DNA of 64,000 nt from Hymenoscyphus infarciens. Its lineage: Eukaryota > Ascomycota > Leotiomycetes > Helotiales > Helotiaceae. The stretch spans positions 1 to 64,000 of the forward strand of contig LLCB01000321.1 in NCBI GenBank assembly GCA_001414345.1, in the 5' to 3' direction. Shown here in pieces: positions 23,947 through 34,004 of the stretch. The translations under genes and the position numbers were made by a program. Under the pieces are notes generated by a model. The model was not told the DNA's origin, searched no databases, and saw only the letters and a list, made by a program, of their open reading frames with translations. Every line of letters starts with the position of its first letter. Positions within the stretch are counted from its first letter, which is position 1.

Positions 23947-25788
23947 ATGGGATGCCTTCAAGACGTTGTAGTACGCTCAAATTTCGCGAAGCCCAATAAA
24001 ACGGCCTGGATCAACCCGCGAGGATGGCTGCACATAATCGCGGTGACTTCCGCTGTCCTACTGGGACTGGGGCTGATGGACGGGGTCTCTGCTGCTGAAA
24101 TTTGTATGTTCTTCAGCACCTCCCTCCACCTTCCTTTCCTCCATTCCTCACCACCTTCTCCTTTTGATTCTCGCTAATGCCACATATTAGCATGCACGCA
24201 AGCATCCCATCTCCTCACTACACAAGCCGATGTCGACGAGTTAAGCAGTTGCGTTAATACGACCGGATTCATCGTATTCGAAAATCCCACCTTGACGAAA
24301 ATCGCTTTCAATGGCCTCCAGAAGGTTGACGGCAGCCTCACGATTCATGCGAGCCCTGCCCTGATAGAAATATCAGCGCCCGATTTATTCTGGATCAATC
24401 ACAATTTCACACTCGCAGATCTTCCACTTCTCTCGAATTTATCGCTCCCCAGCTTGAGGACTATTGTGGATGGATTGAATTGGACAACCCTACCAAGCTT
24501 GGTCCGACCTATACTCAGATCGCAGAAGGCGGATTCGTTTGGGAATACGGGGACAGAGGTTTATGGTGATATAACGCTATCCAATACCGGAATTGAAAGC
24601 CTGGATTTCTTCCAGTTCGTGACGATTTCGAAAGTGGATAACATCCAGATTTCCGACAATGGACAAATGAATATGGTCAATTTCTCTTATCTGGAAAAGA
24701 GTTCTTCTCTTTCGTTTTGGAATAATGGACCTTCGACTCAAGTTGTCCTGCCCGCTCTTACGGAAATTGCTGGTGATCTGGAATTGTCAAGAGTCGCCAG
24801 CGCCAATGTTGGAAAGCTTGCACGTATGGATGGAGGTCTCAACTTGAATGGAAACTCTTTCCGGAACTTCTCAGCGCCCGCTCTAACAAAACTTGGGGGT
24901 GATGTGCAGGTCTTGAATAATCCTTCATTGGAAGATCTTGATCTGCCTTCGCTCCAGGGTATTGGTGGAGGCCTGGAAAATGGGATTTTCGCCATTTCCA
25001 ATAATTCAGCGCTCACCTCCCTGGACTTGCCCAAACTGGCAGGCGTCGATGGAAATGTTACTTTGAATGGGGATGTTTCTAGGTATGCCCAATCCTCCCT
25101 GATTTTTCGGAAAAATGGTGGCTGACCAAAGTTTAGTATCTTGCTCCCCTTGTTGAACGACTTCTCCGCCGGTTTCCATATCAACACCACCTCCGCAAAC
25201 TTCAACTGCTCCCCCTTCGACAACATATTCTACGCCTCCAACTCCTCCAAATACCCCTCCCTCTACTCCTGCTACGCCATCGCTCGCGGAAGCACAAGCG
25301 ACACAGCTATCCATGATGTCCCATCAAAGGGCGATGATTCCCTCCTCCCTAAAGGTGCTCTGGCAATCCTCTCCATCGTCGCTGCTGTGGCAGCACTTCT
25401 TTTGATAGGACTTATTATAAGATATTTTAGGAGGCGAAGAGCTGCCGGGCGTCCACCACCGGTTCCCCCAGTGGAATTGAGGGAATTGGAGTTCGGACAG
25501 GTGGAGGATGGGGATGGTATTGATGGGTTGCCGCAGTATTCTAGGGTGGGGAAGCCGGGGGAGGTGCCGCCTGCTTATAAGCAGAGGAGGTCGGGTTCTA
25601 ACCCGGATATGCCTGAAGGGTCGGTGTTGCAAGCGGGGATACCACCAGGACAGATGCCCCAACAAGCCCCTCCCGTTTCTGAGGCTCAAGGGAGAGTTGA
25701 TGGGGTTCTTGGGAGATGTAGGAGGTGGCTTATTGGTGGGAAGGTGGATGGGTCGAGTAGGGGGTTGTTCCTGTTGGGTAATGATTGA
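23947..25788 (+). CDS. ECM33/SPS2-like receptor-L-domain glycoprotein with transmembrane anchor
   Basis: Three exons (23947-24103, 24191-25082, 25137-25788) give 566 residues. The N-terminus has a hydrophobic leader (HIIAVTSAVLLGLGLMDG) ending near VSAAEI. The ectodomain contains leucine-rich receptor-L-type repeats (for example LTKIAFNGLQKVDGSLTIH and LPSLQGIGGGLE), the fold of yeast Ecm33 and Sps2 cell-wall proteins, with many NxT/NxS glycosylation sites and paired cysteines at each end. Instead of a GPI signal it ends in a strong transmembrane helix (LAILSIVAAVAALLLIGLII), an RRRR stop-transfer patch and a cytoplasmic tail of about 130 residues rich in proline. The tail contains PPAY, a PPxY-type ligand for WW domains such as those of Rsp5 ubiquitin ligases. 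A surface sensor or wall-organising role is inference. The leader's start is the only ATG upstream in frame. Confidence 0.85.
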
Positions 25789-26043
25789 AATGGCATTATA
25801 TATATTATATCTCACAGAGTAATGTATATTTGAACACTTGGCTTTGAGATGTGATCGGGAGCTTGGGCTCTAAGTACTTTCTTGTCAGTGAATTTGGATT
25901 TGTTTAGTTTAAAAGAAGAAGAGGTTGGGTGTGCAAGGCTCGGAACGTCGATTCCACCTACAGTTAGAAATGCAATGGAGTCGCAGATTCCAAGTCCTTT
26001 CGTCAACGAGACTACTACCACGGAAGAACCTGTAATCGCTCGG

Positions 26044-26447
26044 TCCACCCTCTCACCCAATCCGCTTCGCGTATTAGGTGAGGGAGGGCAATACAATAAA
26101 ACCAGTAATACGACCACTTTAGTTTACACCAAAATACGTTGTTTTTAAAATATATATATTAAAACAATAACGCTTTATTATATTCTAATTTTAATTAGGA
26201 TCTCTTATTTTAAACTTAATAAATAGAAAGATAAAGTAAGGTTTATCTATCTAGTTCTTAAATCTATAGAAGATATAATTATATTTTAAAGATTAAGAAT
26301 AAGTTTAAGATATATATTTAAAAGTAGGAGCCTATTAAAGTATTTATAGTAGCAAAGGTAGGGAGTTATTAGAGGCTAGTTAAGGCGATTTTAGTATAAA
26401 CTAAAAGTATTACCCTCCCTCGCGAAGCGGATTAGGTGAGAAGTGGA
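26044..26447. mobile_element. small inverted-repeat element (MITE-like)
   Basis: The two ends are inverted copies. The left end has CTCACCCAATCCGCTTCGCG, then GAGGGAGGGCAATAC and TTTAGTTTACACCAAAAT. The reverse complement of the right end has CTCACCTAATCCGCTTCGCG, GAGGGTAATAC and TTTAGTTTATACTAAAAT. Nearly all differences are C/T or G/A, as RIP produces. The interior is A/T-rich with no frame. I could not fix a target-site duplication, so the class is unknown. Confidence 0.6.
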
Positions 26448-26667
26448 GCCTTAGCTGCAGGTGACCCCTGGGCTGAGTTTTTAGTGCAAATGAATTGTAG
26501 AAGGTTGACACCCTCGAAACCTTATTTATCGCTGAATTTATGAAAACATTCGGATAAACTACAGGAACGAGAGTAGGCAGGCATTCGTCTTTCTTGTCAG
26601 TGAATGAGAGCTTGTTTAAATTAAAATAAAGGAGGCTGCCTAAAGGAGAGATCAAAGAAGAAGCTAA

Positions 26668-27117
26668 GGGCCTGTTTGGCTAGCAGAATTTTTAGATAGT
26701 TTAGTATATGCACCACTAAAAAGGCGTTATAATAATGTTAGATAATTTAATTTATTTAACAATTTAATTTATGACGATTCGTTTTGCCCGCATATTTTTT
26801 AAGCCGGATTATTTAGCAAAATAATCTAATATTTATATAAAAGATTCTCTCTACTAAAAAAAGATTATTATCCTATTATTATTAAAACTATGATAATTAG
26901 AATATATTCTAGTATAGCTTTTTATTACCTAACTTACGCTAGTACTACTACCGTTCTAAGACAGAATATTAGCTCTAAAATATTCGAGCTAAACGATTAT
27001 AGAAGATATTATTCGAATAATTAGATAAGAAATAAATATATGCCGTGCCACTTTTAAAAGGTCCTGGCATATTTGATAGATTATTTAAGACTATCCTAGG
27101 GGTAGCTAAACAGGCTC
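26668..27117. mobile_element. PIF/Harbinger-type MITE, copy 1
   Basis: The left end GGGCCTGTTTGGCTA and the right end (reverse complement GAGCCTGTTTAGCTA) are inverted copies. TAA flanks both sides (26665-26667 and 27118-27120), the 3-bp TWA duplication typical of PIF/Harbinger elements. The 450-bp interior is A/T-rich with no transposase frame. Confidence 0.65.
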
Positions 27118-28952
27118 TAAATGGATTTGTCAAAGTTATCCTATTGTCCTTATTAGAGGGATAGATCCTACTACTAAATTCAAAGTTCCAGTATAGCCTT
27201 TAGATAGAACAATTTTCCCTTTATATTTGAGTTCTACAGTTCACTATCCAATTGTTCCTGCCTCGTAGTTGACGTGCGATTAGGAGATGGAAATACTAGA
27301 CGTAAGTTCTACTTTCTTTTTAGTCAGTGAATTGGTGCTTTTTGGGTGTAAAATAAGGGGGCTTGGGTAGTTTGCATGGGCAACTGGCACGATCAAGGGA
27401 GTGAACTTGGAAATTGCTTGTCCTTTCTTGGATGGAGTGTTCGAGGGAAAATGGCGGATGGAACGACTATGGACACTTTGACCGTTGCCGAAAGGTCACA
27501 GTGGCCACTCTTGAGTTGGCTTGTATAGCAAGGGGTTTCAATTGGTAATCTGAAATTCCATATTGAGAGCCGGGTACATAAGAATGGATTCCGGGGTTCC
27601 AGCTACCCAGATAGTCGCAAACATTTTGCTTTTGCTGTACTAGAGACCAGTGAATTTGGAGTCATACGGATAACTTAAGAGGAGGCAAACAGGAAACGGC
27701 AAATCTCTTTCACTAACGACTCCGAGGTTCTTCCTTAGTATTTAGTCCTCTGAACTTGTATATGGTGTCTTTTTTTTTCTATATTTACTATTGAAAACAT
27801 TCTTACTGTCTAGGTACTTTTTGAAACGTTGAAATTTTCAAGGCTCAAGAATAGAGTTGAGATTATAGAGTACACTCCTCTTCATTGTCCGCGAGCAAGT
27901 ATGCCTCTCCATGCTTTCAAAATACACTTGACTCTTGGTAGGTGCCGTGTAAACCGAGTAGTTTGTGCAGCGGCGTCGTGCGAGGAAATGAGTAGTCGAC
28001 CTCTATGGAGATGACTTCGTGCTTTGGAAATTTGTTTTAAGAGTTTAAGTTTATATCGAAGTGAAATTAGAGTGCTTTCGTAGACTCGTTGTTACAAATG
28101 ACTTTGTTAGGTGAATAAGTAGTTTTGTACTCACTTATCTAAATAAAAGTGAATAGCTTTAGGATTGCTGCTGCTGTTACTGGCGCTGCATTTCCCTCTC
28201 TCTGTCTAATAAGTGGCATGGACTCGAATACTGCTATAAATACATAGTGAAATGCCCACTACCGACTTAACTTGAACTTCGGTAGTAATCTGAATTTTAA
28301 CAAGTTGTTAAAATATTGCTTGCTTTTCAATTGACTTACTGTCGATTACTCCAAAAACGTTGAACCGGAAGCCCTCTTGTATGCCTTGAAAAAGAGGGAT
28401 TCTTGCTGAATTCAAGGAAAAACTTTTGGAGAGACTCCCCCCCCCCTCTTCTAAATTTCTCATTCTAACCTTAATGCTCTCAAATTAAGAGGTGTTGGTG
28501 TATTTCCCGGAGCTTATAGCGGTGACAAACAGCCCTTGTGGTCTTGATTCTTTATACCACTCATAGCTTCTAATTCACCCATGTCTTTCAATCGCTGGTT
28601 TTTACTTGTGGGAATCTTCAACAATCGTCATCAGGAACTCTGGGAGCTTATTTGACGAGTTCAAGAATATATATGTGTGTGGACGACAAACAACTGTCAA
28701 TTGGGTGTACACGATGCAGCCATCAATGAAGTGTTTCGTCTCCTCTTCCAGGTCTCGTTGCTTGAGAGAATTAAACCTTCAATGCTACTCTCTTATGCCC
28801 TTTCTTCCGACAAGGAGAATCAGCTCGGCTAATATAAAACTCTGAGTTGGAAAAATCCGGGCGTTAAATATTCCTCGAATCTATACTTGCTGTCGAAATA
28901 CAACTTACCCTCGATCATAAGAAACTTTCAGGTGAAATTTTAATCTGCGAAT
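27118..28952. other. gene-poor intergenic region
   Basis: Past the repeat cluster there is no convincing gene to 28952. Short frames at 27829-28014 and 28606-28845 have no support. The C/T-rich run near 28435-28450 is a simple homopolymer. Confidence 0.35.
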
Positions 28953-29425
28953 TCATTTGCCGAGGAGCTTACGGTAAAATACTACGAGTAGCATAATCTC
29001 TGTCCGAAAATCAATAGAAGCTTGTCCATTCTCGTGTGACTTGTCCAGAAGGTGGGCGTGAAATACCCTGTAGAGGAAACAGGAGAAGCTTCTTATGAAC
29101 CTCGAGCTTGGTACATATATACCTAATATAGTGAATAGCAAGTCGCATAAAACGGTCACCATATCTGACAATGTAATGTTCATCGGGTGTGAGTAGCTAT
29201 AATACGGAACTCATATACTGTAAGCTGATCTGTTCGTTTGCGCTTTTCTTCTTCAAACTGACGCTCAAAGGTCCGGTTGGCTATATCGTACAAAACATAG
29301 CTAGGTAGTCCTGTTGAAATGAAGAATCGGAAAGCTTGAGAAGCTGCGAAGGAAAGTTTTCTGGTAGTGAGATTGTCACACAATTCGGATCGGGTCAAGA
29401 TATCCCAACTCCCGGGCAGCAATAG
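28953..29425 (-). pseudogene. unassigned coding fragment
   Basis: On the minus strand an 80-codon frame (29422-29180) reads AFRFFISTGLPSYVLYDIAN and FERQFEEEKRKRTDQLTVYE. It is followed in another frame by DEHYIVRYGDRFMRLAIHYI and KLEVHKKLLLFPLQGISRPP before a stop. The text looks protein-like, but the frame change and stop suggest an eroded gene. I do not recognise the family, and a short intron near 29165-29210 is an alternative. Confidence 0.3.
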
Positions 29426-29449
29426 CCTATTTTTGTTTGCTCTTGGGTG

Positions 29450-29515
29450 TTGGTAAATCTGTTGGTAAATCTGTTGGTAAATCTGTTGGTATATCTGTTG
29501 GTATATCTGTTGGTT
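29450..29515. repeat. 12-bp tandem repeat
   Basis: About five and a half copies of TTGGTAAATCTG or TTGGTATATCTG occur in a row. The units differ at one position, in blocks. Confidence 0.85.
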
Positions 29516-30054
29516 AGTTACTCGTCGTATATTTCAAGTCGGAACTTTCATTGGCGACTTGAGCAGATAAGATATAAAAATAGATGGTATTTATTATTCA
29601 GAAGCAAGTTCTATCTGCTGGTGAAACAACATTGAGTTCTACGTCATAGGCAAACGATACCACCAATCAGAAGCTTCAGAAGCGAGACCCATAGCGAAGC
29701 AGCAGAAACCCGTTCAGCCCGTTCAGCACAGCCTCAAACACCACACCATCCACACCATCACTCCCGTCTGACGAGCACATCGCTCTTACCCTCTTACCCC
29801 GCGATACGATTGTCCGTCTGGTACTGGTACAAGTACTCGTAACCCCCGAGCACTCCCGAATACTACGAATCAAATATACGCGTCCGTGGCAAGAGCACGT
29901 GGGGAGCAACCAAACCCAACAGCCCCTTCAAAACTCGACCTTGGCCGAACATTAGTAGTTTCGCAATCGCAAATACACAGCTGTGATTTGATACGGCATA
30001 TATATATATATATTGCTTTTCTTTCGGAACTCCTGGGCGAGTACGTCCGCAAGC
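29516..30054. other. upstream region of the oxysterol-binding protein gene
   Basis: This is non-coding sequence leading to the ATG at 30055. It contains a (TA)n tract at about 29998-30012 close to the start, within the likely 5' UTR or promoter. Confidence 0.4.
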
Positions 30055-33000
30055 ATGTCGGATACAGGAGACTTGAGGTACGCAATCTCTGTTATGAACC
30101 TCCCCGGCAGCCGTCCTTTACCCCGCGCGGAATAAATTGGGAAGGAACAAGGAACATTGCAGTTTGAGCTTGGAGTTTGATAACTAACAAGAATATCCTT
30201 TCTCAGTCACAAACGGAGCAAGTCCTCAGCCTTGTCCAAGCTGAGACGGGGGAAGGATCCCAAGGGCGACGAGAGAGATCTAGATGACGCCTCCACATCG
30301 TCCCTTCCCTCGGGAGCTGTATCACCTGGGTTAGCTCACCACCCATCCCGAGGACACAGCTCGAAACCATCAACAGGAACGGCTGGTTTGATGCGATCAA
30401 CCTCGAGCATGAACGTACAACGAAATTCGATGCTGCCACCAACGAGCGCCCCTACAATGCAGGACAAAACGGTTTCGATTGAACAATCAGTGCGAAAGTT
30501 TAGGATATTCGAGGCATTGAGAAGTGGCGATACCGCCTCCATCTCGAAGGTATTGCGAGATACAGATGGCCACCGGATGAGCACATCTAGTGTATCAGGC
30601 AGTGGGACTTCTGGCGCCTTGGAGGACACAACGATACTTCATTTGGCAATTCAATGTGCGGAGCAACCTGTGATCGAATACATCCTATCTGACGGAGCTG
30701 GATCAATCGATGTCAACGCGCGAGATAAGGACGGGAATACTGCGCTACATCTGGCGGCGCAACAAGGACGAGGACCTGCTGTTCGATTACTTTTGGAGCA
30801 GGACGGAATCAATGATTCGATCGCCAATTACCAGGGTCGGTTACCCCTCGATCTGGCTCGTACCCCCGATATTTTCCAACAACTACAATTATCTCGTTCA
30901 ATATTCGTCGACGGAAAGATCAGACAGGTTCAGGCTTTGGTTCAACAAGGGGATTACATAAGGTTGGGTGAGGTATTGGAGGAACCTCGTGTGAAGACAG
31001 TCCTGGATATCAATGGTGGAGAGTTTGCATCGGACATTACAACTATTCAATCCGGTGGAACTCTATTGCACGAGGCGGCGAGGAAGAAGAATACTGCGTT
31101 GATTGAAGTCCTACTTCGTCACGGTGCCGACCCATTTCGACGAGACCGAAGAGGAAAACTACCACAGGACGTCACCAAGGACGATAACACGAGAGCGATG
31201 CTCAAGAAATCACCTGCAGCAGTTGCAGCACAACGTGGCATTCAAGAGAAGGCTGTTCTAGGAAACGCCTCTCAGCAAGCTTCACACGCCCCTCCCGGAG
31301 ATGCCCTAGCAGGAAAGGATGGTCGGGAAATGAAAGGCTACCTCAAGAAATGGACAAATTACCGAAAAGGATATCAGCTGCGTTGGTTTGTTCTTGAGGA
31401 TGGAGTTATGAGTTATTATAAGCATCAAGATGATGCTGGGTCTGCTTGCCGCGGAGCAATCAATATGCGCATCGCCAGACTTAATATGGATCCTACTGAA
31501 AAGACCAAATTCGACATTATCGGTAAATCCTCCGTCAAATATCACTTGAAAGCAAATCATGAAGTGGAAGCTAAGAGATGGTTCTGGGCACTCAACAATT
31601 CCATCCAGTGGACGAAAGATCAAGCAAAGGAGGAAGACCGACAGAGGCAAAAGAGTGCAGAGCTTTTGAGGCAAGCAAAGGCTGATATTAGCAATAGTGC
31701 GATCAGCCATTCTACCACTGAGCTTGCACCTCCCGGAAGCGACGCTGCAAGTATTGCGGATGCACGTCGAAGCAGCTTTCAATCTACTCGCCTCGTCCCA
31801 CAATCAAGCAAGAATGGCAGTAGCAGCAAAGTCGCATTCAATACAGCCGGGAGTGTTGCAGACGATGACGATGGAACTGCATATGGATCTTATGACCCAA
31901 GTTTTATGGGTGACATTCACAAAACCACAAGCCAAGGACCACCACTTGATGGAGACGATGACGATGACTATGGTGAAATTGATGGATCAAGCGACCGTGA
32001 AGCGCCTGTCGCAAAGGATGCTTTCGATATTATTGCCCAGTCAGCGAAACTCCAATTGGATATGATGGGGCAGGTCAATGGAGCGTTGCAGAGCGAGCAA
32101 GCAAGAAATCCAACACTCCCCATTTCGGACTCTCTCGCCCTTCAAGCTGTATCAACATACGATTCTTCTATTCGCAATATCAAGGGTCTTGTTGAGGATC
32201 TGCTCAAGATATCCAAGGATAGGGATGCATATTGGCAATACAGACTTGATCGAGAGGCAGATATGCGACGTATGTGGGAAGATAGCATGGCAAAGGTAGC
32301 TCGTGAGCAAGAAGTTCTCGAGGCTAGAGTTGGAGAGGCAGAGGAGAAGAGGAAGATCACCAGACGAGCCCTTCGCGAGGTTATTGGTGGCAATGTTGCT
32401 GTGACCAGTCGACCAGCTAGCCGCGGCGAAGCAGATGCTACAGAGTTAGTCAATGAAGTTCTCGAGGAAGTGGGTCTGGATAAGGAGGTTACCGCTGCTA
32501 GTATTCTTACTCGCAAATCTACAGCCAAAAGTTCCCTTCGACAACAATCGGTGTTGGATGAGATCACAAACTTGTCTGACTCCGAATCCGAGGACGAAGA
32601 GGAGTTCTTTGACGCAGTGGATGCAGGGGAAATCGAGCTTGCTCCAATGCCTGTTGCCGACCACAAAGAGAAAACTGTTGTAGAAGGCGGACTCGACCTC
32701 TCTTCTTCATTCAGTGGTTACGAAGACGGTATTCGCAAGAGACTAAAGATGGATGCCGATGACAGACCAAAGATTTCTTTATGGGCAAGTTTCCATGTAC
32801 AATGTTTTAACTCGCGAGCTAATATTATTTTCAGAGTATTCTCAAGTCTATGATAGGCAAAGATATGACTAAAATGACCCTCCCCGTCTCTTTCAACGAG
32901 CCAACATCTCTACTCCAAAGATGCGCAGAAGATATGGAATATGCCGACCTTCTCGATATTGCTGCTGATCGATCTGACTCTACTGAGCGTATGGTTTATG

Positions 33001-34004
33001 TTGCAGCATTCGCAGCAAGTGAGTATGCATCAACCATCGGCCGTGTCGCAAAACCCTTCAATCCTCTTTTGGGTGAGACTTTCGAGTATGTACGCCCGGA
33101 CAAGAACTATCGTTTCTTTATCGAACAAGTAAGCCATCATCCACCAGTTGGAGCTGCTTGGGCAGAGTCTCCAAAATGGACATATTACGGAGAGTCGGCT
33201 GTCAAGTCCAAGTTCTACGGGAAATCCTTCGACATCAATCCTCTCGGCACATGGTTCTTGAAACTCCGTCCCAACGGTTCAGAAAAGGAAGAATTATACA
33301 CCTGGAAAAAAGTAACATCCTCCGTCATCGGAATCATCACCGGTTCACCTACCGTCGACAACTACGGCCCAATGGAGGTAAAGAATTGGACAACCGGCGA
33401 GGTCTGCGTCATCGATTTCAAGGCGAGAGGATGGAAGGCATCAAGTGCGTACCAAATCTCCGGACGAGTAAACGACGCAGATGGCCAGACGAGATATTCT
33501 ATCGGTGGACGATGGAATAGCAAGATGTATGCACGACTTACGCCTGGGTATGAAGCTACGCCTGAAGAGCCGAAGCCAGGGCAGCTTCATCATCGGGGAA
33601 GTGTGGCTGATACTACGCAACCTTTCTTGGTGTGGGAGGCGAATAAGAGGCCGGAGGGGATTCCGTTCAATCTTACGCCGTTTGTGGTTACGCTTAATGA
33701 TTGTAATGATAAGTTGAGACCGTGGTTGCCCCCTACTGATACTAGACTTCGACCTGATCAGCGCGCTATGGAAGACGGGGAATACGACTTTGCGGCCACG
33801 GAGAAGAATCGTGTTGAGGAGAAGCAGCGTGCGACGAGACGACACCGTGAAGAACATGGAGAGGAGTTTCAACCTAAGTGGTTTGAAAAGTCCGAATGCC
33901 CCGTTACTGGGGAGGTGTTCTGGAAATTCAACGGGCAGTACTGGGCAGAGAGGGAAAAGGCGACTACTGGGGAGGCGTGGAAACAAGTTGAAGAAATCTT
34001 TTGA
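30055..34004 (+). CDS. OSH1: oxysterol-binding protein with ankyrin, PH and ORD domains
   Basis: Exons 30055-30077, 30207-32784 and 32835-34004 give 1256 residues. The tiny first exon (ATG, eight codons) was chosen because its GTACGC donor and the acceptor at 30206 (TAACTAAC branch site) join in phase to [16 protein letters not shown]. The domain order is ankyrin repeats (about 145-340; for example [13 protein letters not shown] and [13 protein letters not shown]), a PH domain (about 380-476; [21 protein letters not shown]), a coiled region, an acidic FFAT-type motif (EEFFDAVDA, about residue 806), and the ORD lipid-transfer domain with the hallmark EQVSHHPP (about 964). This is the architecture of yeast Osh1/Osh2, which exchange sterol and phosphoinositide at ER contact sites; FFAT binds VAP proteins. 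The second intron begins GCAAGT rather than GT, and the flanking protein text ([13 protein letters not shown]) requires exactly that junction. Confidence 0.95.

Larger units (their letters stand above)
25871..27370. repeat. three diverged copies of a ~60-bp sequence
   Basis: Copies at about 25871-25935, 26586-26640 and 27308-27370 share TTTCTTGTCAGTGAAT-like text followed by a T-rich stretch and a TTAAAA-to-GGG end. On the minus strand two of them read LNKSKFTDKK and LNKLSFTDKK, and the third reads TNSLTKKK, so the unit may be coding debris from a small gene or element. They flank the two inverted-repeat elements below. Confidence 0.45.
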
